From: Clostridium beijerinckii
GTDB taxonomy: Bacteria; Bacillota; Clostridia; Clostridiales; Clostridiaceae
DNA length: 64,000 nt
Assembly: GCA_003129525.1 (NCBI GenBank)
Contig: CP029329.1
Coordinates: 2,712,501-2,776,500 of the forward strand
Direction: 5' to 3'
This document shows positions 10,752 through 19,823 of the stretch, piece by piece. A program made the position numbers and the translations under genes. Below the pieces are notes generated by a model, which ran no database searches, was not told where the DNA came from, and saw nothing but the letters and a program-made list of their open reading frames with translations. Numbering within the stretch: position 1 is the stretch's first letter; each line of letters begins with the position of its first letter.

Positions 10752-11381
10752 TTGTTTAAATTAAAAAGACATATTATAAGACGATATATGTTCTTAGAAA
10801 TATGTTTTATTGGCATTGGATTGAACTGTTTAAATATTGAAGCAGAAAGTATTCAAATAAATAAATATGTTGCAGGAAAATACCAAGAAAGTTCTAAAAT
10901 AGAGAATTATTATATTGAAGAACTTGAAAGTACTGTTGAAGAAGATAATAAGGAAGAATATAGTGAAATTTCACATGATACACCACATGAGACACAAGTA
11001 GAACCGGAAGAGCGTAAAAATACAGCAACGCAATCTCAGGAAAATCAAAATTCTTTAGGGATACCGATTCAAGCTGAATTAACTGCATACTGCAATGATC
11101 CAAGATGTTCAGAAGAATGGGGATCACAAACAGCAATGCAAACAAGAACAAGATTGGGTGTTATTGCAGCTCCGTCAAATATACCTCTTGGAAGTAAAAT
11201 TTATATTCCAGAGTTAAAAAATTATAAAGCAGATGGTATGTTTGATGTAGAAGATAGAGGTGGAGCAATTAAAGTAAAAAAAGATGGTACTTACGTAATC
11301 GATGTCTGGGTACCAACTTATAAAGAAGCAGAAGAATTTGGAAGAAAAAAAACTACAATTTATTTGATAGAAAACTATTAA
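10752..11381 (+). CDS. Exported 3D-domain protein, putative cell-wall lytic factor
   Basis: 209 residues with a TTG start preceded by AAGGAGTGG. The N-terminus is basic, then hydrophobic (FLEICFIGIGLNCLNI), consistent with export or anchoring. An acidic Glu-rich linker (about 55-95) follows. The C-terminal half is a 3D domain (about 103-209), named for three Asp residues: TAYCNDPRCS at its start, PLGSKIYIP, and GMFDVEDRGGAIK with DVWVPT near the end. This double-psi beta-barrel fold is related to MltA-type murein hydrolases and to the C-termini of resuscitation-promoting and stationary-phase survival factors. Substrate and timing are unknown. It stands alone, with terminators upstream. Confidence 0.85.
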   Translation: MFKLKRHIIRRYMFLEICFIGIGLNCLNIEAESIQINKYVAGKYQESSKIENYYIEELESTVEEDNKEEYSEISHDTPHETQVEPEERKNTATQSQENQNSLGIPIQAELTAYCNDPRCSEEWGSQTAMQTRTRLGVIAAPSNIPLGSKIYIPELKNYKADGMFDVEDRGGAIKVKKDGTYVIDVWVPTYKEAEEFGRKKTTIYLIENY

Positions 11382-11510
11382 ATTTTGAAATATGCAGTTA
11401 ACTATTAAATATTAGTACATTATTTAAAGGTATTCTGTATTATGTGTCGAAATGTGTTATATAGATTTATTTATAAGGTTATAAAATATATTTTTTGGAA
11501 GGTGATTTTT

Positions 11511-11924
11511 ATGTATTTAACTTGGGATTGTAGTTTGGATATAGGAATTGATAGCATTGATAATCAGCATAAAGAATTATTTAATTATTTGGATCAATTA
11601 TTGACATCTATTCAAGACGGAAAAAGTAATGATGAGGTTAGTAAAACTCTAGATTTTCTTGAGGAATATGTAGTTAAGCATTTTAATGAAGAAGAAGAAA
11701 TTCAAAATAAAACAAATTATCCTTTATTGGATATACAACGTGCACAACATGAAGATTTTAAACGTGATCTTAAAGAATTCAGAAGAATTTTTGAAACTCA
11801 TGGAGCATCAACAGTATTGGCTTTAAATATTCAGAAAAACCTAGTTAATTGGTTAACAAATCATATAATGAATTTAGATAAAGATTTAGGAGACTTTTTG
11901 ATTGAAATTGGCCATAATAAATAA
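11511..11924 (+). CDS. Bacteriohemerythrin
   Basis: 137 residues, cytoplasmic, with a non-haem diiron O2-binding four-helix bundle. The ligand pattern is visible: His in NQHKELF, His and Glu in KHFNEEEE, His in QHEDFKRDL, and His/Asp in NHIMNLDKDLG. The ATG at 11511 is chosen because GGAAGGTG precedes it and MYLTWDCSLDIGI is the usual family N-terminus; an upstream frame extension adds 23 atypical residues. In obligate anaerobes such proteins are thought to bind or sense oxygen. It is monocistronic as far as can be seen. Confidence 0.93.
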   Translation: MYLTWDCSLDIGIDSIDNQHKELFNYLDQLLTSIQDGKSNDEVSKTLDFLEEYVVKHFNEEEEIQNKTNYPLLDIQRAQHEDFKRDLKEFRRIFETHGASTVLALNIQKNLVNWLTNHIMNLDKDLGDFLIEIGHNK

Positions 11925-11967
11925 CTTGGGAAAAAAGTTGGACTAAAGCAATCTAATTTTTATCTGA

Positions 11968-12120
11968 TAGCTAGCATCCGTAACACTCCCACTTGAAGAA
12001 GTGGGAGTGTTACGGATGCTAGTTCCTGGACATTATGACCCTTGAGGTTATAAGTTCAACTAAGATTCAAATGGGGATCAAACCCCGCCTGAATCAAGTT
12101 TCACTTGATTATGATTGATT
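11968..12120 (+). repeat. Structured repeat copy 1 (IS605 right-end/omega-RNA-like, no nuclease gene)
   Basis: This begins with a perfect 24-bp hairpin (11971-11994 with 11999-12022, loop GAAG). Next come the motif CCTGGACATTATGACCC with a TATGACC/GGTTATA stem, then TTCAACTAAGATTCA, and a nested stem GATTCA-GGGG/CCCC-TGAATC. A small palindrome AATCAAGT/ACTTGATT closes it. From the GGACAT motif onward it is nearly identical to copy 3 at 17902 and related to copy 2 at 13739. The architecture and the TTGAT-containing end suggest the right end and guide-RNA scaffold of an IS200/IS605 TnpB element. That family assignment is from memory and is inference; the sequence similarity between the copies is directly visible. 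Confidence 0.65.
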
Positions 12121-12144
12121 TATTGCATCAAAAGAAGATATAAT
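12115..12144 (+). promoter_or_regulatory. Promoter of the AEC transporter gene
   Basis: TTGATT at 12115-12120, an 18-base spacer and a perfect TATAAT at 12139-12144. The -35 overlaps the end of structured repeat copy 1, so the repeat may contribute part of the promoter. Confidence 0.5.
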
Positions 12145-12212
12145 GTAACGAGGATTACATCTAAATATGAATAAATTAAACGAAAATTGTTTATTGGAAA
12201 GGTAATAATTAA

Positions 12213-13124
12213 ATGAAAGAAGTATTGGTCAAATCATTAGGATTTATTTGTATTATGATGCTGGGATACATACTTAAGAAAAAGGGCTTTTTTAAAAAAG
12301 AAGATGGACTTTTTTTATCTAAGATAGTGATGAATATAACATTACCAGCGGCATTAATTGCTGGGGCAAGCAGTATGAATATAAATTATGTAGCAATTAT
12401 TATTATTTTAGTAGGTCTAATTAGTAATTTATTTGATATTGTTTTTGTAAAATCTATAGAACGTAGAAAGTCTCCAGTTGAAAAGGCCATAGGGATGATT
12501 AATTGTTCGGGTTATAATGTAGGTAACTTTGCTATTCCATTCGCTGCAAGTTTTTTTGAGCCAACAGCTCTTCTTTATATGTGTATGTTTGATATGGGGA
12601 ATTCTTGTATGGTACTTGGGGGCTCCTATGCATTGGCTAAAAATGAAGTAGATGGAAGTGGAAGACTAGATATTAAAAAGTTAGTAAAGACCTTATTAAG
12701 GTCAGTTCCCTTTGATGTCTTGATATTTTTATTCATTATGTCAGCATTAAAAATATCAATTCCAAAAGAAGTTACGACTATTGCTTCTATGATTGGATCT
12801 GCTAATGCGTTTCTTGCAATGCTAATGATAGGAATTATATTAGAAATTAATATTACAAGGAATCAAGCAAAAGGAGTTACTAAATTGCTCGGAATTAGAT
12901 ATTTAGGTAATATAATTCTTAGTTGCATTGTATATGCTTTTTTACCAGTTCCGATTTTAGCAAAACAAATGATTGTGGTTGTTCTATTTTCTCCATTGTC
13001 TACAATATCAGCAGTATATAGTAAACTAATAGACTCAGATAATCCAATTCCAGCTTTAGCTAATTCCATTAGTATCATATTAGGAATTTTCATAATGACT
13101 GGTTTGTTGATTGTTTTTACATAA
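12213..13124 (+). CDS. AEC (auxin efflux carrier) family transporter
   Basis: 303 residues with about ten hydrophobic segments arranged in two halves. The N-terminus GYILKKKGFFKKEDGLFLSK, followed by ITLPAALI, is typical of the AEC/malate permease family, as is NCSGYNVGNFAIPF in the middle. Members move carboxylates or other organic anions across the cytoplasmic membrane; the substrate cannot be read from sequence. GGAAAGG precedes the ATG. It lies directly downstream of structured repeat copy 1 and is followed about 155 bases later by a Nudix gene in the same orientation. Confidence 0.9.
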   Translation: MKEVLVKSLGFICIMMLGYILKKKGFFKKEDGLFLSKIVMNITLPAALIAGASSMNINYVAIIIILVGLISNLFDIVFVKSIERRKSPVEKAIGMINCSGYNVGNFAIPFAASFFEPTALLYMCMFDMGNSCMVLGGSYALAKNEVDGSGRLDIKKLVKTLLRSVPFDVLIFLFIMSALKISIPKEVTTIASMIGSANAFLAMLMIGIILEINITRNQAKGVTKLLGIRYLGNIILSCIVYAFLPVPILAKQMIVVVLFSPLSTISAVYSKLIDSDNPIPALANSISIILGIFIMTGLLIVFT

Positions 13125-13280
13125 GGTAATTGAAAGTTGTTCATTGATAAAATAAAGGGATTTAAATCTATTAGTAATTAGAATGGATGTAGAGAATGAG
13201 TCAACGTGTTGACGCAAACTGACTTCAGATGTACTACAAAATGTATTAATATTAAAAGATTACTTTTCAGGAGGATACAA

Positions 13281-13679
13281 ATGAAAATAATAGAAGTAGT
13301 TGCAGCAATTATAAAACATGATGATAAGATATTTGTTACTCGCCGTAGTTATGGTGAGTTTGAGAATATGTGGGAATTCCCTGGTGGGAAAATGGAAATG
13401 GGAGAAACAAGAGAAGAAGCGCTAAAACGTGAAATCAAAGAAGAGCTAGAGTTAGATATTGATATTTCTAAATATTTAACAACTGTTGACTATGATTATC
13501 CTACATTCCATCTTACAATGCACTGTTTTATATGCACTATAAGTGGTGGAGAATTACAATTAAATGCTCATAATGATGCTAAATGGACAACCTTAGAAGA
13601 GTTAGATCAACTTAATTGGGTACCAGCAGATATATTAGTAATTGAAAAACTTAAGCAGATAAGTGATTTGGTTTCTTGA
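13281..13679 (+). CDS. Nudix hydrolase, MutT-like
   Basis: 132 residues carrying the Nudix box GGKMEMGETREEALKREI then KEEL, with catalytic Glu residues in REIKEEL. EVVAAIIKHDDKIFVTRR and MWEFPGGK resemble MutT/NudG-type nucleotide triphosphate pyrophosphatases that cleanse oxidised dNTPs such as 8-oxo-dGTP or 5-methyl-dCTP. The ATG at 13281 follows CAGGAGG; an upstream extension of 25 residues is unlike the family. Exact substrate unknown. Confidence 0.9.
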   Translation: MKIIEVVAAIIKHDDKIFVTRRSYGEFENMWEFPGGKMEMGETREEALKREIKEELELDIDISKYLTTVDYDYPTFHLTMHCFICTISGGELQLNAHNDAKWTTLEELDQLNWVPADILVIEKLKQISDLVS

Positions 13680-13738
13680 ACTTAGTTAACTCATTCATGA
13701 GTTAATCTCATTAAAAATTGATTTAGTGTGAATAGGTT

Positions 13739-13874
13739 AAGCGACCATCATCAAATTTTTGATGATGGTCGCTTACTCTGTGAGTACTCCTATGACTTTA
13801 GGAATAGGAGTTTCATACATATGGGAGATAACCGTTGAACGCTCCTAGACTAAGTGCCCCTGCAGTTACATCGC
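13739..13874 (+). repeat. Structured repeat copy 2 (diverged)
   Basis: It opens with a near-perfect 16-bp palindrome (about 13739-13754 with 13759-13774). An ACTCCTAT/ATAGGAGT hairpin follows, then GCTCCTAGACTAAGTGCCCC, which aligns with GCTCCTGGACATTGTGACCC of copy 3, and a GTTACA equivalent to GTTATA. It lacks the nested GATTCA stem and ends at the stop codon of the minus-strand helicase. The first palindrome could also act as a terminator for the converging genes. Confidence 0.45.
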
Positions 13875-13878
13875 ACCA

Positions 13879-16860
13879 TTATGAAATAATATAGTCAAAA
13901 ATATCTTCTCTCACAGGTGTATATAATTGATATTTAATTTCTACAGCAGTTTTATTAGTGTTTCCCATTACAATAGGGTTAGGGCTTCCGACAGCCTTAA
14001 TTTTTCCTAGATAATAAAATTCTTTTGAAGCTTTATCATCTTTATTTTTCCTTACAAATAAATTCATTTCAACTCCATCTTTTTCAGCATTATATGCTTG
14101 CAGTACATCAGCAGAATTTTCTGTTCTACCTGATTTAGATATTGCAATTAATTGAGCGGGGGATTCAAATCTATCTTCATAATTTATAGTATCACTAATA
14201 TCTTCAGATTTATTATAATTAATGAATACTGGATAGGTTTTGGTTTTTTTATCAAATTTATATCCACCAATATTAAGTGCCACTTCACCTTTGTCCCAGT
14301 CTAATAATCTACAAACATCGTCATAAGTATATTTTTGATATAGTTGAAAGCTTGTATCCATATAACGGTTATTGTAAAAATTCTTAAATCTATCTATGCC
14401 AAACTCAATTAGTTCTATAACAATTTCTTTAAATTCTGGACATTTTAAGTTTTCCATAAAAACATCTGAGATTTTATAGTCTAGGTCATATTCTTCTAAG
14501 AAAATACAATCACTATACGTATTCTTAGCACTTCCACTAGCAAATTGATTTGTAAGAACATTAACTAGAGAGGTCTCTGTATTATCCTTAAAATTTATAT
14601 TATACTCTTCTTTTAGAATATTCTTTAGCTTGGACATCAAATCAACCTTATAATTTATTGCACATTTAATCATTTCTAATTCATGAATTCTCTTTCCAGA
14701 AGCAAGTTTCATAGAAATAAATTCTATAAAAGATTCTTGAACAGAGTTAAGATCTATATCATATTCTTTTTCATATTTTGTTAAAAATTTATGATATGAC
14801 CCGAGACTTTTATTATCAAAAATCCTTAAAGGATCAATGGAATCATGTAAATCAAAATCTTTTAAATTAGGAATTTTGCCTAACTTTTGTTTTAAACTAG
14901 TATAACTTTCCTTAATAAGTTTTATATCATTAAAGTTAGCCTTATCAATAGATTCAAAAATACGTTTTTTAGAGATTTCATCAAAATTCACAGTAGAGCA
15001 ACCAGGAATTATTCGATTTCCTTCCATTACATATTTTCTAATATTGTCTTTATTATAGGTTCTGTCACCTGAAAGTGCGATTGGAATTAAAAAGTTACTA
15101 TTATAATTTCCAACAAAGTCTATAATAACTACAAATTCTTTATTATTATATTTTCTAAGACCACGACCTAATTGTTGTATAAAAATTATAGCTGATTTAG
15201 TAGCTCTAAGCATAACAACTTGATTAATTGCAGGAATGTCTACTCCTTCATTGAAAATATCGACTGTAAAAATATAATCTAAACAATTAGGAGTTTCATC
15301 TTGTTCTAAGCGTGAAATAGCTTCTTCACGTTCTGCTTGAGTATTTTCGCCTGTTAATGCTACAGTCCTTAAACCACGTTCATTAAATTTAATAGATAGT
15401 TCTTTTGCTTCCTTTTTATCACTACAAAATATTAGTCCTTTTACTTTATCTCCGCAATATCCATAGAAATTAATTTTACTTAAAATATGATTAACTCTTT
15501 CATCATCTACTAAATATTTGAATTCTGTATTATTATCTAAAGCATTACCATCTATAGATATATCTGTAATTCCAAAATAGTGAAATGGACAAAGTAAATT
15601 TTCTTCTAAAGCCTGTTGTAGACGAATTTCATATGCCACATTATAATCAAAAAGTTTGAAAATATCAAAGTCATCAGTTCTTTCCGGCGTAGCTGTCATC
15701 CCCAGTAGAAATTTAGGCTCAAAATAATCCATGATTTTTTGATAGCTCATGGCACCAGCCTTATGAACTTCATCAATTACAATATAGTCAAATTCATCCT
15801 TAGGAAAGCTAGATAATATATCATCCTTTGATAAAGTCTGCACTGTTGAGAAAATGAATTCATTATCTGTATTTTTTGAGGTACCTGAAAGAATTCCCAT
15901 ACTTTTAGTATCACCAAAAACATTTATATAGCTATTCAAGGCTTGTTTTGCAATTTGTTCTCTATGTACAATAAACAACGCTCTTTTAGGATTAAAATTC
16001 CGAACATCAAAGGCTGATAAATAAGTTTTTCCTGTACCAGTAGCCGAAATTAATAATGATTTCTTAGCTCCATTTAATCGTATATTATCTAATGATTGAA
16101 TTGCAGATACCTGCATTTTATTTGGCTTTAGTGTATATTGAGATATTCTTGGAACACTACTTTTTCTAAAAGATTCTCTTTTTTGTAAATATATCTTTTC
16201 ATAAGCTTCAAGCCACTCTAAAGTTAAATTATCAGCTTCATTCCACATATATTCAAATTCATTTAATACTTCTTCTGTTAAAGCACCTTCCTCTAATGAA
16301 GATAATTTTATATTCCATTCTTTATTTTTAGTTAATGCTGATTGAGTTAAATTAGAACTACCAACAATAATATTATAATGATCAGAATGTTTGAAAATAT
16401 AGCCTTTAGTGTGAAAATTATCGCTGCAATACATTTTGATATTAATATTAGAAAACTCTAAAAGTTTCTTTAATGACTTAGGTTCACTAAAATTCAAATA
16501 GTCTGTAGTTAGAATTCTACCTTGAATCTTATTTTTTTCTAAATACTTTAAAGTTTCTAAAAGGGGAGTTATGCCACTGCTTGTAATAAAAGCTACAGAA
16601 ATCATGAACTCATTACATTTTGTAAGCTCTTGACAAATATCACTTAAAACTTTGTTACCTTTGCTGTAATCATTTATAAGAAGCTTAGGCCTAAGTGCTA
16701 AATTAGAATCTATTAAGTTATTTATTAAGCCTGTTTCATTTGCTTTTAAAATATTATTTGCAATATTATAGTTGGCATCATTATTATTTATATCTATTGG
16801 TTTAAAATTTATAGAAGATTTTAATATATCAGTAGTATCTATGTTAGTTAAATTACTCAT
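13879..16860 (-). CDS. PLD-like nuclease / SF2 helicase / DUF3427-like protein
   Basis: 993 residues. The N-terminal third (about 60-210) is a phospholipase D-like HKD domain: HTKGYIF followed by GSSNLTQSA, with one HxK motif visible. It is followed by a superfamily II helicase core (about 245-590) with Walker A ATGTGKT, DEVH box (VIDEVHKAGA), motif III MTATPERT and motif VI QQLGRGLRKY. The C-terminal 350 residues match the general position of DUF3427. Related proteins are predicted DNA repair or restriction/defence factors that translocate on DNA and cleave with the HKD domain; the exact role is unproven. The start has AAGGAAGGG upstream. No partner genes sit nearby. It is bracketed by structured repeats at both sides, hinting that the region is accessory. 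Confidence 0.85.
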   Translation of the reverse strand: MSNLTNIDTTDILKSSINFKPIDINNNDANYNIANNILKANETGLINNLIDSNLALRPKLLINDYSKGNKVLSDICQELTKCNEFMISVAFITSSGITPLLETLKYLEKNKIQGRILTTDYLNFSEPKSLKKLLEFSNINIKMYCSDNFHTKGYIFKHSDHYNIIVGSSNLTQSALTKNKEWNIKLSSLEEGALTEEVLNEFEYMWNEADNLTLEWLEAYEKIYLQKRESFRKSSVPRISQYTLKPNKMQVSAIQSLDNIRLNGAKKSLLISATGTGKTYLSAFDVRNFNPKRALFIVHREQIAKQALNSYINVFGDTKSMGILSGTSKNTDNEFIFSTVQTLSKDDILSSFPKDEFDYIVIDEVHKAGAMSYQKIMDYFEPKFLLGMTATPERTDDFDIFKLFDYNVAYEIRLQQALEENLLCPFHYFGITDISIDGNALDNNTEFKYLVDDERVNHILSKINFYGYCGDKVKGLIFCSDKKEAKELSIKFNERGLRTVALTGENTQAEREEAISRLEQDETPNCLDYIFTVDIFNEGVDIPAINQVVMLRATKSAIIFIQQLGRGLRKYNNKEFVVIIDFVGNYNSNFLIPIALSGDRTYNKDNIRKYVMEGNRIIPGCSTVNFDEISKKRIFESIDKANFNDIKLIKESYTSLKQKLGKIPNLKDFDLHDSIDPLRIFDNKSLGSYHKFLTKYEKEYDIDLNSVQESFIEFISMKLASGKRIHELEMIKCAINYKVDLMSKLKNILKEEYNINFKDNTETSLVNVLTNQFASGSAKNTYSDCIFLEEYDLDYKISDVFMENLKCPEFKEIVIELIEFGIDRFKNFYNNRYMDTSFQLYQKYTYDDVCRLLDWDKGEVALNIGGYKFDKKTKTYPVFINYNKSEDISDTINYEDRFESPAQLIAISKSGRTENSADVLQAYNAEKDGVEMNLFVRKNKDDKASKEFYYLGKIKAVGSPNPIVMGNTNKTAVEIKYQLYTPVREDIFDYIIS

Positions 16861-17311
16861 ACGTACCCTTCCTTAAATAGGTGATTATCCTTAAATAAAT
16901 AATCAATTTATATTTTTTCTTAATACAGCTGTATTTCATCTACATTTTACCTGAGTAAGTTCTTTTCATATAAGCACAACTAAAATTTAGAGTTGGAACA
17001 ACCACATGAACTAAGTTTTATTTGATATTATAACATATATGTATAATTCTCACTTCAACAATAGTGATAAAACTCATGGGAGTAAATTGTATATTAAACA
17101 AATCTAGAAAATAAATATTAGATATTTTGTGAAAAGGAACATATGTACGTATAAAATTTGTAGTGTTGGAAATAATTATAGTATATACCTATGAGTATTG
17201 AAAACTGAAGTTATGTTATAATGAGGATATCAAAATGAGTCATAAGAATGGTCAAGACAATTAAAGAAAATATATTTAATAATATTAAATTACACAAAAG
17301 GAGATTTTGAT
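16861..17311. other. Divergent intergenic region
   Basis: About 450 bases between the helicase (minus) and the GNAT gene (plus). A TATAAT at 17217-17222 with extended TATG is the likely -10 of the GNAT gene. A 9-codon ORF (MSHKNGQDN, from 17234) lies in its leader but has no clear meaning. Nothing else recognised. Confidence 0.4.
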
Positions 17312-17593
17312 ATGAATGAGATAAAAAAAGATAAAAATAAATTTTATATTGGGGAAAATAGTCAAAATGCACTAGCAGAAATTACGTTCGTTCCAGAGGG
17401 TGAGAGTAAAATTATTGTTAATCACACTTATGTTTCTGAGTCTTTAAGAGGTCAAGGAATAGCTTTGAAATTAGTTGAAAAGGTGATAGAGTATGCTCGT
17501 CAAGAAAATATAAAAATTATTCCTTTGTGTTCTTACGTAGAAAAAGTTATGACACGAAATGATAAATATAAAGATGTGTTATCTGAAAAATAA
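17312..17593 (+). CDS. Small GNAT-like N-acetyltransferase (COG2388 type)
   Basis: 93 residues, matching the compact YjdJ/Gtn class of acetyltransferase fold. The acetyl-CoA binding motif ESLRGQGIALKLVEKVIEYA follows HTYV, and the C-terminal IIPLCSYVEKVM is also characteristic. The ATG follows AAAGGAG. Members are small cytoplasmic proteins whose substrates are mostly unknown; the missing N-terminal part of a standard GNAT is normal for this class. Confidence 0.88.
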   Translation: MNEIKKDKNKFYIGENSQNALAEITFVPEGESKIIVNHTYVSESLRGQGIALKLVEKVIEYARQENIKIIPLCSYVEKVMTRNDKYKDVLSEK

Positions 17594-17848
17594 ACTTTTA
17601 GATAAAGATTGCAGAAACTATTATGGTAAAAATGCCTTTATATATACAAATCATAATAAAGATTTGAAGGTTTATATATAAATCTACACATAGATTAAAA
17701 ATTTCATAGAAGAAAGAAACTAATTTATTGATAAAGTAACAATGATGACTCAAAACTTAAACTTTTGTAATTAATTATATAAAAACATGGAAAATGAATA
17801 ATATTTTGTATAGAAATATGATATATACACAAAATTATACATTTGGGT

Positions 17849-17877
17849 TTTCGTTTTAATTTATAGTAATATACAAT
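17849..17877 (+). promoter_or_regulatory. Possible promoter of pepD, upstream of structured repeat copy 3
   Basis: TTTCGT, a 17-base spacer and TACAAT at 17872-17877. If used, the structured repeat (17902-18052) lies entirely in the pepD leader RNA. The -35 is weak. Confidence 0.3.
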
Positions 17878-17901
17878 GAGAAGACTTGTAACCGTTTTGT
17901 C

Positions 17902-18052
17902 CAATAGCTAGCATCCGTAGCACTCCACTTCTTCAAGTTGTAGATGACGGCTGCACGCTCCTGGACATTGTGACCCTTGTGGTTATAGGTTCAACTAAGA
18001 TTCAGATAGGGATCAAATCCCACCTGAATCAAGTTTCACTTTATTAATGATT
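17902..18052 (+). repeat. Structured repeat copy 3 (IS605 right-end/omega-RNA-like)
   Basis: Shares AATAGCTAGCATCCGTA at its start, then GCTCCTGGACATTGTGACCC, GTTCAACTAAGATTCA and CACCTGAATCAAGTTTCACTT with copy 1. The long first hairpin has decayed here, while the nested GATTCAG-GGGAT/ATCCC-CTGAATC stem is retained with covarying changes (GGGG/CCCC in copy 1, GGGAT/ATCCC here). It ends just 20 bases before the pepD start. No transposase or nuclease gene is adjacent. Confidence 0.6.
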
Positions 18053-18073
18053 GCAAAGTAAGAAAGGATGGTA

Positions 18074-19537
18074 ATGACAATGACAGAAATACTTAAAGAC
18101 TTACAACCAGTTGAAGTATTTAAATACTTTGAAAGACTATCACAGATTCCAAGAGGGTCTGGAAATGAAAAAGAGATTAGTGATTATTTGGTATCCTTTG
18201 CTAAGGAGCATAATCTAGAATATGTTCAGGATACTGCATTAAATGTTGTTATAAAAAAGAAGGCAACAGAAGGATATGAGAAGAGTCCAGCTATTGTTTT
18301 GCAAGGACATATGGATATGGTATGTGAAAAGGATGTAGATATAGATCATGATTTTAATAAGGATCCACTTAAGTTAAGAATAGTTGATGACATGGTTTAT
18401 GCAACTGGTACAACTTTAGGAGCAGATAATGGAATTGCAGTTGCAATGGGACTTGCAATTTTGGCTTCTCATGAATATGAACATCCAGCTATAGAATTAC
18501 TTGTTACAACTTCAGAAGAAACAGGAATGGATGGTGCAATGGCATTAGATCCTAAAAATATAGAAGGAAGAACACTTATTAACATAGACTCTGAAGAAGA
18601 GGGTGTTATACTAGTAAGTTGTGCTGGTGGAGTTACATCTAGAACAACAATTCCTACAATATCAGAAGCAGTAGATGCAAACCTTGTCCCATATATGGTT
18701 AAAATAAGAGGACTAAAAGGTGGTCACTCTGGAATAGAAATAAATAAAGAAAGAGGAAACTCTAATAAATTAATGGGACGTGTACTTATGTCTATTTTAT
18801 CTGAAGTAGATTTTAGACTAAGTTCATTAAACGGTGGATCAAAGCACAATGCTATTCCACGTGAGACAGATGCTGTTATTTTAGTAAGAGCAGAGGATAA
18901 AGCTTTAGTTGAGAAAAAAATATCTGAGTGTGGAGAAGCATTTAAAACAGAATTGAGAACATCAGATTCTGACGCACGCGCAGAATTTGAAATTTTAACA
19001 ACTTTACCTGAAGAAATGTTTTCAAAAGAATCAACTAATAATATAGTTAACTACTTATACTTAATTTTAAATGGAGTTACTTCTATGAGTATGGATATTA
19101 ATGGGTTAGTAGAAAGCTCATTAAACCTTGGAGTAATTACTACTAATAAAGATTCTATAGAATTTATAAGCTCAATCAGAAGTTCTGTTAGAAGCTTAAA
19201 AGATGAATTATATAACAGAATAGTTGTAACTGCTAAACTAAATGGCGGAAATGTTGTTTCTGAATCTGGTTATCCTGAATGGGCATATAATCCTAATTCA
19301 AAAATAAGAGAAATTTTTGAAGATGTATATGAAAAAATAAACGGAAAGAAACCTGAGATAAATGCAATACACGCTGGACTTGAGTGTGGATTATTTGCAG
19401 AAAAATTTGGAGAAATGGATGCAGTTTCGTTTGGTCCAAACCTATATGATGTTCACACTACAAGTGAACACATGAGTATTTCTTCAGTTAAGAGAATGTG
19501 GGAATACTTATTGGAAGTATTGAAGAATATAAAATAA
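18074..19537 (+). CDS. pepD: Aminoacyl-histidine dipeptidase (M20C peptidase)
   Basis: 487 residues, zinc-dependent cytosolic dipeptidase that releases the N-terminal residue from Xaa-His and other dipeptides. Metal-site motifs of the M20 family are present in order: LQGHMDMVCEKD, TTLGADNGI, TSEETGMDGA and a C-terminal HTTSEHMSI. LNIDSEEEG-like text (INIDSEEEGVI) and GLKGGHSGIEI are typical of PepD. Three ATGs lie close together; the one at 18074 is preferred because AGAAAGG ends at 18067, right against the first ATG. A strong terminator follows at 19610. Structured repeat copy 3 lies immediately upstream. Confidence 0.95.
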   Translation: MTMTEILKDLQPVEVFKYFERLSQIPRGSGNEKEISDYLVSFAKEHNLEYVQDTALNVVIKKKATEGYEKSPAIVLQGHMDMVCEKDVDIDHDFNKDPLKLRIVDDMVYATGTTLGADNGIAVAMGLAILASHEYEHPAIELLVTTSEETGMDGAMALDPKNIEGRTLINIDSEEEGVILVSCAGGVTSRTTIPTISEAVDANLVPYMVKIRGLKGGHSGIEINKERGNSNKLMGRVLMSILSEVDFRLSSLNGGSKHNAIPRETDAVILVRAEDKALVEKKISECGEAFKTELRTSDSDARAEFEILTTLPEEMFSKESTNNIVNYLYLILNGVTSMSMDINGLVESSLNLGVITTNKDSIEFISSIRSSVRSLKDELYNRIVVTAKLNGGNVVSESGYPEWAYNPNSKIREIFEDVYEKINGKKPEINAIHAGLECGLFAEKFGEMDAVSFGPNLYDVHTTSEHMSISSVKRMWEYLLEVLKNIK

Positions 19538-19609
19538 TTTTAATATTTATTTTCACTAAAACAATATATCCTCGTCATTCCCTAAATAAGGGTTGGCTTT
19601 GCTGTATTT

Positions 19610-19651
19610 ATGAGTTGCAAGAATTAATTTTCTTGCAGCTCATATTTTTTT
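19610..19651 (+). terminator. pepD terminator
   Basis: A 14-bp stem, 19610-19623 with 19630-19643 (one G-T pair), then ATTTTTTT. The rest of 19538-19823 holds no convincing gene; short open frames there lack ribosome sites. Confidence 0.92.
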
Positions 19652-19823
19652 ATATTAAGTTTAAGTTTGATTTTCATTTTAGTTGGTTGTAGCAGAGGAG
19701 TTAAAGAAATAATTAAATTTAAGACAATAAGTTTATTTAGGCAAATAAAAATCTATGGATGGATAGATTTATTGACTATGATTATAATTTGTATTATATT
19801 AAAAATATGGGAAACTATTTACG

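Noticed and set aside
13739..13775. Palindrome after the Nudix gene as a plain terminator
   Set aside because: It lacks a T-run on either side, and the sequence that follows aligns with the other structured repeats, so it is listed as part of repeat copy 2.
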